64,000 nt of DNA, taken from positions 86,012,930-86,076,929 of the forward strand of contig OZ023273.1 in the NCBI GenBank assembly GCA_964007475.1. Reading direction: 5' to 3'. This document shows positions 1 through 10,227 of the stretch, piece after piece. Made by a program: the position numbers and the translations under genes. The DNA comes from Hybos culiciformis. Its lineage: Eukaryota; Arthropoda; Insecta; Diptera; Hybotidae. Position 1 is the first letter of the stretch. The number at the start of each line of letters is the position of its first letter. The notes under the pieces were generated by a model that was not told where the DNA came from, searched no databases, and was given only the letters and a program-made list of their open reading frames with translations.

Positions 1-1530
1 ATTTTCCACCCAATTGTATAATCTGTTTTTAAGTACGCCCACAAAAATTTTTACTACAGCATCCATTAGACTGATACCTCTGTAATTTTGAGCCAAACTC
101 GAATCTCCACCTTTAAATATAGGAAATATTATCGTTTTCAAATAATTTTCTTCCACTTCCCCCCTTACATGCATTCTATTAAAGGATTTAACCAGTAGAT
201 TTAACATGTTGTCCGGAGCGTTAACGAAAAATTCATACCCTACTCCATCCTGCCCTGAGGCCTTATTCAACTTCGTTTTTTTAAGTACTTCCTTAATTTC
301 GGCCAATTCTATTTCTCTATCTAGTTCATTTATTACCAATTCGCTTTCATTACATTGTACTACATTAGATCTAATTTGTATGTTTAGGTTGTCGGAAAAG
401 TGCGATTTTAGGTTTGCACATGAAACTTCAGAATATTTTCCGCCTTTCACTGTTTTGAATTCCCTTGCATATTCCCACCATTCTTTCGAGTTTTTTATTT
501 TGCCTAATTTATTTTTAATACCTTCGTAATACTTAGTTTTTTTATCTAGACATATTAATTTATACTTTTTACGCAAATCTAAACACATATTTTTAGACAT
601 CTCTGAGTTGGTTTTTCTCCATACATTTAACCATTTAAAAACCTTCTTTCGCGCTTGAAAGCAAACGTTATCAAACCACTTTTGCCTAAACCTATTAATA
701 GCCTGCTTTAGCGAATTACATCCCACTACTTCTTTTATTGTATCTACTATATTAATTGTCGAAACTTCTGTATTATTTATGTTAGCGTTTTCTTTAATTA
801 AATCTATCTTTTCCTCTATTTTTTGCCTATATGTATGTTTGATTTCATCCCTCCACCTCAATCTTGGCATCAACATATTTTCCCCAGGAACTTGTCCTGT
901 ACGCACTTTTAACGTCAAACATATAGGAAAATGATCGGAATATAAAACATTTTTTACCTCAAAACTTTTAACCTTATCGAGCAAGTTATACGATACAGCC
1001 GCTAAATCAATAACTGAAGTGCCCTGCGAGCCAGAAAATGTTATCTCGCCCTGACTATCTTTATTTGTCCTTCCATTAAGAATTAGTAATCCTACATCCT
1101 CTAATAACTCAATAAATTTTTTACCATTTCCATTTTGTTGCTTATCTTTAGAATTTCTTTTTAAGCCGAATTGTGGATATATTTCAGTCAGCTCCTCAAT
1201 CATCTCATTACTTTCCCCAACCCTAGCGTTAAAATCTCCTATAAGTACAAAATTTCTATCTAAATGTTGTCTAATTTCTCTATTCAATAAGTCAAAGCCC
1301 TCTTCCCTATTCGAACAGTTCAAATACATTCGCACAATAGATATCCTATCACTACCTATATCAACCTCAAGTACAATAAGTTTATTCATTTTACTAAATC
1401 TACATTTATAATTTCGCACACAGTTTTTTCTGAATCCAAAAAGGCAGCCCCCACTCGCCCTACCCCTGTTTGAGGATCTAACAGCCTCAACCCATTTTAT
1501 TTCATACGAACGATGTGCAAAGATATTCAT
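1..1530 (-). CDS. Non-LTR retrotransposon ORF2 fragment: endonuclease C-terminal half, linker, start of reverse transcriptase
   Basis: An uninterrupted minus-strand frame of about 510 codons runs from an ATG at 1530-1528 to the window edge, so the C-terminus lies outside. Seen: the APE-type endonuclease signatures GDFNARVGES and, about 100 residues later, YSDHFPICL. A basic linker with WRKTN and WWEYAREFK follows. Near the edge comes the start of an RT domain with KASGQDGVGYEFF and NYRGISLMD. Family knowledge: these match ORF2 of endonuclease-bearing LINE-like elements, which nick DNA and copy their RNA in place. The N-terminal endonuclease is missing or out of frame because of a 25-bp tandem duplication at 1501-1550, so the listed ATG is only the first in-frame methionine. 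The absence of stops over 1.5 kb suggests a fairly young insertion. The clade is not assigned. Confidence 0.85.
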   Translation of the reverse strand, partial: MNIFAHRSYEIKWVEAVRSSNRGRASGGCLFGFRKNCVRNYKCRFSKMNKLIVLEVDIGSDRISIVRMYLNCSNREEGFDLLNREIRQHLDRNFVLIGDFNARVGESNEMIEELTEIYPQFGLKRNSKDKQQNGNGKKFIELLEDVGLLILNGRTNKDSQGEITFSGSQGTSVIDLAAVSYNLLDKVKSFEVKNVLYSDHFPICLTLKVRTGQVPGENMLMPRLRWRDEIKHTYRQKIEEKIDLIKENANINNTEVSTINIVDTIKEVVGCNSLKQAINRFRQKWFDNVCFQARKKVFKWLNVWRKTNSEMSKNMCLDLRKKYKLICLDKKTKYYEGIKNKLGKIKNSKEWWEYAREFKTVKGGKYSEVSCANLKSHFSDNLNIQIRSNVVQCNESELVINELDREIELAEIKEVLKKTKLNKASGQDGVGYEFFVNAPDNMLNLLVKSFNRMHVRGEVEENYLKTIIFPIFKGGDSSLAQNYRGISLMDAVVKIFVGVLKNRLYNWVEN

Positions 1531-1550
1531 ACGAACGATGTGCAAAAATA
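1501..1550. repeat. 25-bp tandem duplication that breaks the endonuclease frame
   Basis: Two adjacent 25-bp units (1501-1525 and 1526-1550) differ by one base. Upstream on the minus strand, the endonuclease frame (..TRDFQLEEVNVWIDIFAH..) continues in another phase up to about 1620. The 25-bp duplication is therefore the frameshift separating the two parts. An in-frame stop then lies at about 1625-1630, where the recognisable element ends. Confidence 0.85.
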
Positions 1551-1624
1551 TCAATCCAAACGTTTACTTCTTCCAGCTGAAAATCCCTTGTTTTATTACA
1601 ATAGATAAGTTCTTTAGTTTGAAC

Positions 1625-2100
1625 TTATGAAAAATTTTCTGTTTAAAGAATTCTTACGAAAAAAAAGACAAGTGTGTTCAATGACGATTAAAATACAATT
1701 AATTAAAATATATTTTCGCTTATAATTTTATGCTACAACAAAATTCTTATTTCTAAATTCTACAATAAAAAAGAAGAGAAAATAAATTCTCATAAATTTG
1801 ACGAAGAACAACAAAGAGAAAATTCTTAAAATTGTACATTGATTTGCCACATAAAAAAAATATTTTTTTTGTTTCACAGGAAATTTTAACTCAAGTTTCA
1901 TGCTTTATTTTTTATATGAAATAATTATGAATTGCAAAAAAATGCAGTTAAGCAAAAACTTATCTGCAAAAAAATTATTATTTTGCTAATAAAGGTTCCA
2001 AAAATGTACATGAATAAAATTATATATAAACATTTGTACGAATAAAAGTAAAGGTTTTAAAAATTTCTAAAATACAAATTTTGCCTTTGGCAATTAACAC
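1625..2100. other. AT-rich stretch without recognisable gene
   Basis: Homopolymer-rich sequence between the non-LTR fragment and the env-like end of BEL-A. It is where a 3' LTR of BEL-A would be expected, but no partner LTR is visible elsewhere in the window, so this cannot be shown. Confidence 0.4.
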
Positions 2101-3091
2101 ACACTATGCATAAAACCAAAACGATGATGATAATTAAACTCAATTATGATACACTGAACTGATGAACCTCATGTGACTCCAAGTAGTCTGGTTCCAACTG
2201 GATATCCTTCATATTCTTTAATTGGGCTAACAGTTTATTAATCTATTCATCTTAATTCACTAACGTTACTCTAGGGTACGAATAATGTTCTCAATTGTTG
2301 TGGATTATTATGGGACACATCTTGAACCCTGGTTGTTTAAGTCCGCAATTTTTATTAAATTTTAATATTCCAATTCCTTGAATTGTAATAAAAATTCACT
2401 AATATCATCATATACAATATTGATGGTTAGATTGTCATTCACTGAAAATAACCAATGATTAGGATTTTGCAATTGGATCCATTCTGGTAAAACATTAGCA
2501 TGTTATATTTCACATGATGACAGATCGGTGCCACGATTAAGCAATTCGATCTCGCTTTTATTTATGTTGGATGATCTACTATAAATTGGATGAAGTTGCT
2601 TATAAACTACATACTGTTGGTCTATCTTGTGGCACGTTGATGCTTCAGTCACTCTCATTGGGTAAAACGAATCTTTATGTAAATTAGTAATTAAGTAACG
2701 GGTGGAAGGCTTGATTATTACAAATGAATTATTAAGTTTAACCGGGATTGGAATTAAGTGACCAAGTCTTTCTCTTCAAAATTTAGAAATGAATTGACTT
2801 GATAAACTATTTTTATCGCTTGAAATGCTAATTTGAGGTGATCTGGTCGAATATGTAATGGACTAATTTTGCCATTATGTGGATCACGTCTATAAGTCGA
2901 CTTTGGATTTTTTGATAATTTTGAATTGATAATGTGATTTTTAATGCTAAAGATATGAAAAAATTCAATGGTCGTTGTTGTGAAAGTTTACCAAGCAGTA
3001 CATTAAATTCTTGTGTTAATACATTCATTTGATGATTGATATCTTGATGACTCTTCTTCATGATGTTTGCTGTAGTTTCCGGTCGACTCAA
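2100..3091 (-). pseudogene. Env-like (fusion-glycoprotein type) remnant of BEL-A
   Basis: A fragment with one open stretch (2828-3091) continues with stops and shifts to about 2100. The residue pattern (regularly spaced cysteines, tryptophan- and proline-rich ectodomain, hydrophobic segment near 2100-2140 before a stop) resembles the C-terminal part of F-type envelope proteins carried by some insect LTR elements. Its N-terminus is missing because it joins directly to truncated integrase at about 3090. It cannot make a functional protein. The assignment rests on pattern only, without a search. Confidence 0.45.
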
Positions 3092-3597
3092 AATTGTATT
3101 AATGCCCCTATGAACCCATCTGTAGACAAATCGGAGATTATTTTAATATGTATCGCCTTTGTTGCTAAACAACAAAACACTGCAATATATGATTTCTGTG
3201 GTCTAGTCCCGCGTCTTTTATAATGAGTCCAAATTGGGCCAGCATAGTCAACTCCAGTGTTGATAAATGGTCTAGCTGGTTGTATTCTTCCTGGTGGTAA
3301 TTTTCCCATCAATTGTTCCATTACTTTGGATTTTGTCTTGAAACAATCAATACAATGATGCACTATACTATTAACGATGCGTTTCCCCTGTAATGGCCAG
3401 AATCGTTGAAAAGTGATTGCTAACAAAGCCTGAGGTCCGATATGATAATGTTGAATATGAAGCTCAGTCATGATTAGTTTTGTAAAAGGATGTTCATATG
3501 GCAACAGCATCGGATGACGGGCATCGTATGGTATATTTGCTGCATCTATCCTTCCTCCTACTCGTAAAATTCCTTGTTCATCCACAAACGGCGTCAA
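3088..3597 (-). pseudogene. BEL-A integrase, zinc-binding and N-terminal catalytic part
   Basis: A 169-codon open stretch. Seen: a BEL-type pre-integrase segment (LRVGGRIDAANIPYDARHP, LLPYEHPFTKL) and an HHCC finger with H..H about residues 48-52 and HHCIDCFKTK. The start of the DDE core follows with NTGVDYAGPI, whose D is the first catalytic residue, and ATKAIHIKIISDLS. The segment holding the second D and the E is absent because the frame runs into env-like sequence. Integrase would insert the cDNA; this copy cannot. It closely parallels the BEL-B integrase at 35483-36639. Confidence 0.85.
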
Positions 3598-3599
3598 AC

Positions 3600-4150
3600 T
3601 TGATAGACGATTTTGCTTTGATAATTCATGACCTTTTAAGAGTTGATTTATTTCTAGTTGAAATTGTGATTTTGAATTGTAGAAATAATTAAATTCATGG
3701 AACTCTTTATTTCCTGCATGGACACTAACTCAGTACGTTTTTTATCTTTTTTATTATGAATATTATGAATGAAACGTAATTCGACATAACACAATAAATG
3801 AATTTTTATGATCGATATCAGTTAAGAAATTCACTAAAATGGAATATTTTGCTCTCTTTTCTAATGTTGGTATGTCTACTACATTATACTGAGCAGACCA
3901 CGTTGACATATTTTGTTGCAAAAAAGTAGGTCCTTCAAATCAAACCTTTGAATCTTTGAATTGTGTTGGAGCAATTCCACGGGAAACCAAATCAGCAGGA
4001 TTGTCTTTTTCGTTAATATGGTTCCATTGTTTCACATCACTATGCCGCTTAATAAAAGAAATTCTATTGCCTACAAAAACATTAAAAAAAGATGGTTGCG
4101 AATTTAACCAATCTAAAACAATTTTTGAATCTGTCCAAAAATAAATTTGT
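3600..4150 (-). pseudogene. BEL-A RNase H region, frame-broken
   Basis: Minus-strand translation of 4081-4140 gives FWTDSKIVLDWLNS, the RNase H DSxxxLxW motif. Translation near 3970-4010 gives NPADLVSRG, the hallmark that follows RNase H in BEL/Pao pol. Stops and shifts separate the pieces. The RT palm and the RNase H N-terminus have been deleted, so this joins straight onto the RT fragment ending near 4160. Confidence 0.75.
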
Positions 4151-4156
4151 TCACTT

Positions 4157-4710
4157 TCAATGTTTAAAACATTTTTTAATTTTACACTTAAAGCATTTTA
4201 TTGCCAAGTTGGGAGCCGCCATTGTCCCGTATGTGACAGTTTGAAGTTCATAAGAGTTTAGTTGGGATGTCGGATCCTCTCGCCAATAAATCATTTTGAA
4301 TTTCTTATCTTCTTCATTGATCAAAATCTTCCGATACATTTTCTCAATGTCACTTGTGAACACATAGGTGTATTGACGAAATCGTAGAAAAACATCAAAA
4401 ATATCATTTTGGATCTTTAGGCCTTTGTTCATTATTTCATTCACTCGAAGTTTCACTCGAAGTTTCACTCGAAGTTTTGTAGATGTGCTACTGGGTTTTA
4501 ATACACAATGATGTGGAATAAAATAATGTTTATTTGACACTTCATTTATTTGTCTCATATGTCCTAAATTTTCATATTCCCGCATAAATTGAATATATTG
4601 TTTCCTAATGTCAAGAGACCTTCTTAGCTTCCGTTCTAAAGCAAAAAATCTTCGTTTAGCAATTTTCTGGAGAATTTCCTAATGAATCTATACTTGCTAC
4701 AAACGGTAAT
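4157..4710 (-). pseudogene. BEL-A reverse transcriptase, N-terminal part
   Basis: The listed frame is 142 codons (4157-4585), but the same frame continues upstream as ALERKLRRSLDIRKQYIQF. Seen: HHCVLKPSS, FTSDIEKMYRKI (motif A of BEL RT, catalytic D present) and YELQTVTYGTMAAPNLA (motif B). Compared with BEL-B, the VFDASA segment after TKLRV is replaced by a 12-bp triplication (KLRV x3, 4441-4476). The YxDD palm is deleted. The copy is catalytically dead. Confidence 0.85.
4441..4476. repeat. 12-bp unit in three tandem copies inside RT
   Basis: The unit tcactcgaagtt is repeated three times, giving KLRVKLRVKLRV in the BEL-A RT frame. The triplication keeps the frame but sits where the family has the VFDASA segment. 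Confidence 0.9.
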
Positions 4711-4714
4711 CTAA

Positions 4715-5233
4715 CTACAAATCTTCCCTCATCGGTTCGATATGTTGATTTGTCGAAAAAACTTTCACATTGCTTCTTTTTGGACTGGGCTTATCCGTTG
4801 TCATTTCGTCCAATTTCCATAATTTTTGGATGTGCTCCTCTATTGTTGTAACACCACACCACTGCTCTTTATTATTCAATGAGAATTGCAATTTACCTAA
4901 AACCACCCACCCGAAAACAGTGTTTTGCAGGCAAGGTGTCGTTGATTCCACCGAAATTTGACCGACTATTAAAATTTTATTATAAAATTCTGCTCCGATC
5001 AATATGTCAACAGGTTGACTTTCGTAAAATTTTGGATCGGCTAATTGAATGTTGTTTAGAATTTTCCAATTATGGGGCTTTTTACTCTGGGCTGGTTGAT
5101 CATTAATTATTTTGTCCATCACGAACACTTCCACATTTGTTGTATAATTTATTAATTTGGATCCAATGTTTACGCGTTTTGAAGAGGATTTGCTGGAACC
5201 ACCTATTCCACTTATCTCAATGTTACATTCCAC
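4715..5233 (-). pseudogene. BEL-A protease C-terminal part and protease-RT linker
   Basis: Open stretch with IEISGIGG, LADPKFYESQPVDILIGAEF and QNTVFGWVVLGKL. These are the DUF1758-type protease C-terminal half and the flap and linker that precede RT in BEL/Pao polyproteins; the same landmarks appear in BEL-B near 33480-33700. Its first about 10 codons belong to the inserted DNA transposon, not to BEL. The active-site part is on the far side of the insertion (9703-9838). Confidence 0.85.
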
Positions 5234-5857
5234 ACCTCTGCCGTCCAAATTCAAAACATAGTAACTCAAGTTGCTATGTATTTTTTTTTTTTAAACCAAG
5301 TAGCCTGGTTTTTTTTTCTTTTTCTTTCACTCTCACCCGTTTTTTCATATTTTTTCCTGTTCTTTTACAATTGAGACTTCTTTTTTAGCAACTTTAGTTT
5401 TTTATTCAAGATACTTACATATAACTACTATACCCCTCCTTTTATTTATTTTTATCACGCTCTTCAGAAATGTTATCAATGATTTTATCGGCAAAAATCT
5501 AAGACAAGAGAGTCAGTCTTCTTTTAAATTTACGCGAGTGCAGTTTTATTATAGTAAAATTGAAAATAATGGCATCACGCGGGAAAATGATTGTCGATTT
5601 ATTAAAAGCGTAAGTATTACTAGATTAAAACATTGTATCTGGAGATACTATTATTTAAAATCGTGTAAATTGCTTTTCTAAAACAAAGTAATTTAACTTA
5701 CTATGTTTTTGTAGATGTAATAATTATTTTTTTAAATTTATTATACCTTATTCAAAACATAGTAAGTTCAGATGCTACGTTTTTTATCGAGTAAAGCTCA
5801 ATAGACCACATATAAACTACAGTGTAAACAAAATAGCAAAGAATTTTTTTTTTTTGA

Positions 5858-8080
5858 ATGGAAATTAGGTTTCAAGCGCAATCGATGGGAAATTCTTTTG
5901 ATTTCGATAGTGATGACGATGTTTTGGACCCAAGATATTATCCAACATCCGAAGTAGATGTACGGAGTGATAAAGAAGTATCTGATGAGGTTGACTCCTC
6001 CATTCCTACGTCTACTAAGAAAGCAAATACAATTAATGAAAACGTCAATCAAAAAGCAAAAGAAGTTAAAGAAGTACAGCCGCGGTTAACTAAAAAAAAT
6101 AATTTAATGCTGCTGCCATCTTGCAACTGCAAAAAAAATGTTACGAAAAATACAATTTGACTTTGAGTCAATGGATGTTTTGAACCAATTTAGAAAATTT
6201 TCATTTTCTGAGCGTCGCTTTTTTTAGACAAGTATATATAACAGGTCAATGTTTCAACTAAAACCAAATCAAATATTTCCGTTGAAACGTAATAAAACAA
6301 TAGAATATAATTTACCTAATTCAAACCTGAATGAGCCTCCTGTAAAAGTTTGCAAAATAATGTTCCTGCATACTTTAGGCAGTAAAAGTGATGGTTTTGT
6401 GACTCAGCATTTAAAAAGCAAAAACAAATTGGGTTGTGTAGATCTTAAGGACAAACGTGGTGCTCCAAGAGCTGAACAAATTAAACTTGAGGCAATTATT
6501 AAAGATGAACGTATTGTAGAATTTATTGACCGTTTTAATCCTGCTATGTCTCATTATAATCTAGACCTTTCACCGAACAGAAAATATCTTCCCCCTGAGC
6601 TTTCCATCACATATTTACATAAGGAGTATAATAAAGTCTACAAAAATGAAATGATTTCATATGAAAACTTTCGAATAGTTTTCAAAAAACAAAATATTCG
6701 GTTTTCGACACCATCCCAAGACGAATGTCCAACATGCTCCAAATATTCACAGCATATAAAGCAATACGATGGACAATGAATTGATGCTGCTGAACAGTAT
6801 AAAGATCAAGAACTAAATGGTTGCCCTTCTACAGATAAGATTAAAATTGGTGAATTTTCTCGATAATGTACTAATTCATGTTATATATTTTTGTACAAGA
6901 TTTCACTAAAGTTGATACATGTAATGAAGATATGCCCACCAATATCCATGGACAAGATAATCAACCAAGCTGTTCAAAAGATTTCACTTCAGGTACAACA
7001 AACTTTTTTTTTTTTTTTAATTTTTTGTTGTATTCTCCTTTATTATTATATTACAAATTTTTTCTTTTACAGAAAATATTTCTAACCAAGTTCATATTAC
7101 TAATTTAAGTACACATGATGCCATCGATTGTGACATTTGTAAGCACTTTATACAACATAAAAAGCGGTACAGAGAGGCGCGGCGAGCTTATAAAGATGAC
7201 AGCAAAATGAACTGGCCAGAAACACATAACGTATTTTCTGTCGACATGCAAAAAATTTTAATCCTACCAAAAATGACCACCAAAAATAGTTATTTTATTA
7301 GCCGTTTGGTAGTGATGCATGAGACATACGCCGCGATGCATAAAGGGAAAAATCAGTGCTTGGTTTGGCATGAAGGGATAATTGGTCGCAACGCCCCTCA
7401 AGTATCTTCAGCCTATTACAACGTAATCCTCAATGCAAATACCTGTGTGAGTACTTTTATTTTTTGGGCTTATAACTGTTCAGCCCAAAATAAGAACTGG
7501 TTTTTGATGTCAACATTTGCAACCTGAGTAAATTTGGAATGGGGTCCAGAAAAAATTAGAGTAAATTATTTTGAACCAGGACACTCTTTTATGAAGTGTG
7601 ACTCAATCCACGGCAGAATTGGAACATTGTGGAAAAACCAACAAAACATTTTAGACGTATCGGACTTAGCCAGTATTATTCGAAATGCTGATAAATCGAA
7701 TGAAGTGATCTTACTTTCGGCTCAAAATTTCCATCAATTTGAAAATGGTTGCAAAGTTCGAAAAACAGTAGATGAAGATATAAATAAAATCCCCTTTTTA
7801 GAAGATATTAGGCAAGTAGAGTTTCGGAAGGGCAGTAAAAACATGTTCTAGAAAAACTATTTGTCTGACGAAGATTTTCAGCAGGCAAGTTTTTTAAAAA
7901 AAAACTTTCAAGGCAACAATTCCAACACCAAACTCGAACGATATTGGTGTTAATTCTAATAAACTTGTCAAAATTAAAAGTGAGCTATTACCACACATGC
8001 CTATCAAAAAAAGATTCATTTGGGAAAATATAAAATCAAACGAACAGGCTAAAGATCTTGCTAAATTTGCAGCTGAATAA
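5858..8080 (+). pseudogene. Transposase of the 5238-9698 element, spliced and frame-broken
   Basis: Pieces in order: an acidic N-terminus with DSDDDVLDPRYYPTSE (5858-6160), then a region with RGAPRAEQIKLE and a Cys pair DECPTCSKY (6249-6779). An intron-like gap follows (donor ggtacaac near 6975, polypyrimidine tract and ttttacag ending about 7072). Then come CDICKHFIQHKKRYREARRAY, VFSVDMQKILILP and WAYNCSAQNKNW (7207-7527). After a stop, YFEPGHSFMKCDSIHG (7534-7851) leads to a C-terminus ending AKDLAKFAAE and TAA at 8080. VDMQK and NCSAQNKNW look like DDE-domain landmarks. The residue before NC is Y, where related transposases as I recall them have D, so catalysis is probably lost. Several stops and shifts also disable it. 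Confidence 0.7.
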
Positions 8081-8207
8081 ATATTCTAAATTTTAAATCA
8101 ATATTATATAATATATTTTAATGCGTTGGGGATCGTTATGTTGTATTTAGTGCTATAGAATTTAGATCACTAAATGGAGTATTATATGCGTCAATACACA
8201 TGCAATC

Positions 8208-8313
8208 ATTTAGATGCATCTGCGTAAATAATGAAAAAATTTAGATGCATCAGCGTATATAATGAAAAAATTTAGATGCATCAGCGTAAATAATGAAATC
8301 ATTTAGATGTTTC
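8208..8313. repeat. 31-bp tandem repeat, about 3.4 copies
   Basis: The unit atttagatgcatcagcgtaaataatgaaaaa repeats with exact 31-bp spacing at 8208, 8239, 8270 and, degenerate, 8301. It lies just after the transposase end, inside the DNA transposon. Confidence 0.9.
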
Positions 8314-8436
8314 GTATTGAATATTACGTAATACCTAAACAAACATAATATCTCTCACAATATTTTAATACAGCCAAATACAAAAAAAAAAGAGAAAAAA
8401 TGAGGAGAAAAAATGAGAAGCAAAAATATTCTCTCT

Positions 8437-8665
8437 TTGCAACTACCTCTCCCCTACGCATTAAAACAGTATATTGGATATGTAAACAAAATTTGTTATA
8501 CAACTCGTTCTGTATTTACACAAAAATACATTGACACTTGTCAATTTATATCACTCGACCTTCGGTCTCGTGATATAAGTATTGACTCGTGTCAATGTAT
8601 TTTTGTGTATACAGAACTCTTAATTAATAACAAATTTAGTTTACATATACAATAATCTACTATTA
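8437..8665. repeat. Palindromic interspersed repeat, copy A
   Basis: A long imperfect palindrome is centred near 8560 on cgaccttcggtctcg. The arms run through atatcac and through tacattgacac/gtgtcaatgta to flanking aacaaattt on both sides. The whole 229 bp aligns with the reverse complement of 48776-49000 including flanks outside the palindrome, so this is a repeat family and not a local accident. Confidence 0.85.
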
Positions 8666-9702
8666 TATTTTTAAACTCGTTTATATTATTAACTTTAAAA
8701 AAGTTTAGATGATACATTTAATTTTTGTTTTACATTATGTATGTATAAACTACTCAAACAAAAAGTATTTTTGGATAATTTTTTATATACTTAGTAACAT
8801 TTAGGACTGAATAATTTGTGATTGATTATAAATAGGAAAAATAGCAATTAAATAATATTTGAATAAAAAGTACCTATAGATAATTCGATTTTATTAGTGA
8901 TATTTCTTCAAACTAAAAATATGTGCCTAGTGTCTATTATTTTATATTATAGTTTACCATCTACAAAGATAAAGCAATAAGCACACTTAGGTGCAAGCCT
9001 AAGTACTAACTTTAAGGAATTTATAATTCAATTAATTATTTTTATTTTCATTAAATTTTATAACCAAACATTTTTGAACTACTTTTAGAGCTTTTGAATT
9101 AATTTTGACTTTATTATCTTTGTATTTAATCAATAAAATAAATTACATACTATTCATTTTTAAAACAACATTTATTTATTTATGTGTTTTTGCTTTGCAG
9201 AACTTAAAATAACAATATTATCTCACTTCGGAAAAAATTACGTATATTTTAATAACATGTTAAAATTAGATATTATCATCCACTTGCTAGTTTACGCTAT
9301 GATTAATCAAAACCAAAAAAAAAACATATTGCAAAAATAAAGCATTGTAATTTAAGTTGCGATGTTTCATATAGGAAATTTTCGTTATCACATAAAATAT
9401 AAAACATCTATAAAAAAAAAGCATGTTTAGATCCTTACTATGTTTTTCAACGGTAAGATGTGATATATTTTTTCAATTCTTCTATTTATAGAACATTTTT
9501 TTTTTAATTTTCTTCAGAAATAAGTGAACAAATTTCCTTTAGCATGAATTTTCACATTGATCACTTAATGTTCTTTCGAAAAAAGTTCCCCTTTCACTTT
9601 TAAGACTAATGAAAAATAAGAAAAACAAAAAAGAACTTCAAACTCATTTTTCTCAACTTTTAAAAAAAAAGTTACTATGTTTTAAATTTGGACGGCAGAC
9701 CT

Positions 9703-9838
9703 CTTAAACCTAGTTTTTTAATTAATTTTCGAGTTACTATGTTTACCTGAGATCCACTATCTAATAGTGCTCGGCATTCAATTGCCTCGCCGAATTTATT
9801 GTGGACTTTAATTACTGCTGTGGGCAGGAATACATGAC
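9703..9838 (-). pseudogene. BEL-A protease active-site part
   Basis: The minus-strand frame contains ALLDSGSQVNIVTRKL, the aspartic protease active-site motif D-S-G of BEL/Pao elements. It is cut by the DNA transposon at 9702; the protein continues at 5233 on the other side. Gag polyprotein processing would be its role. Confidence 0.85.
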
Positions 9839-10186
9839 TCAGGAACCAGATCCATATGCCACTATTGCAGTTTGGTCACTTGAAGTCTTCTCATTATCGA
9901 TCGGTTGATTTGATGCATTTGTCTGACTTGTGAATGCACTGGTCACTTGATGATTTGATGTTGAAGGGTTTTGTTGATTATTATTTGGTTGTTTTGGTTG
10001 CACTGAATTATCAAAATGTATCAAAGAATGATGCTTCTTGGAACACACTTTACACGCTCCTGGATTTTGGCATGATCTCACGGCATGGCCTTCTCTAAGA
10101 CAATTGAAACAGGCTTGTCGTTCTTTAATATAGGTGTGTCGACTTAATAGTGTCATTGCTAAAAATTTTGGACACTTGAATAACAA
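9839..10186 (-). pseudogene. BEL-A gag, zinc-knuckle region
   Basis: Seen: CFNCLREGHAVRSC (C-x2-C-x4-H-x4-C) followed by CKVCSKKHHSLIH, the paired knuckles at the end of BEL/Pao gag that bind RNA. A Gln/Asn/Ser-rich linker then leads toward the protease. The last codons run up to the protease motif at 9838. Confidence 0.85.
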
Positions 10187-10227
10187 ATGGTCTCCATCTC
10201 CTAGACTACAGCTGAATTTTCCTTCAC

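Larger units (their letters stand above)
5238..9698 (+). mobile_element. DNA transposon, 29-bp TIRs, 4-bp TSD (superfamily unassigned, possibly Sola-like)
   Basis: The ends are 29-bp inverted repeats with one mismatch (5238-5266, ctgccgtccaaattcaaaac..., and 9670-9698). Flanking ACCT is duplicated at 5234-5237 and 9699-9702. Removing the element plus one ACCT copy restores the BEL-A protease frame exactly, which fixes both boundaries. A degenerate plus-strand transposase lies inside (5858-8080). A 4-bp TSD and a spliced DDE-type protein are compatible with Sola-type elements, but this is inference. Confidence 0.88.

Noticed and set aside
206..529. Plus-strand frame of 107 codons
   Set aside because: Lies antisense to the intact minus-strand non-LTR ORF2, whose motifs are unmistakable.
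8208..8313. CRISPR-like array
   Set aside because: Contiguous 31-bp tandem units without spacers in a eukaryotic setting.
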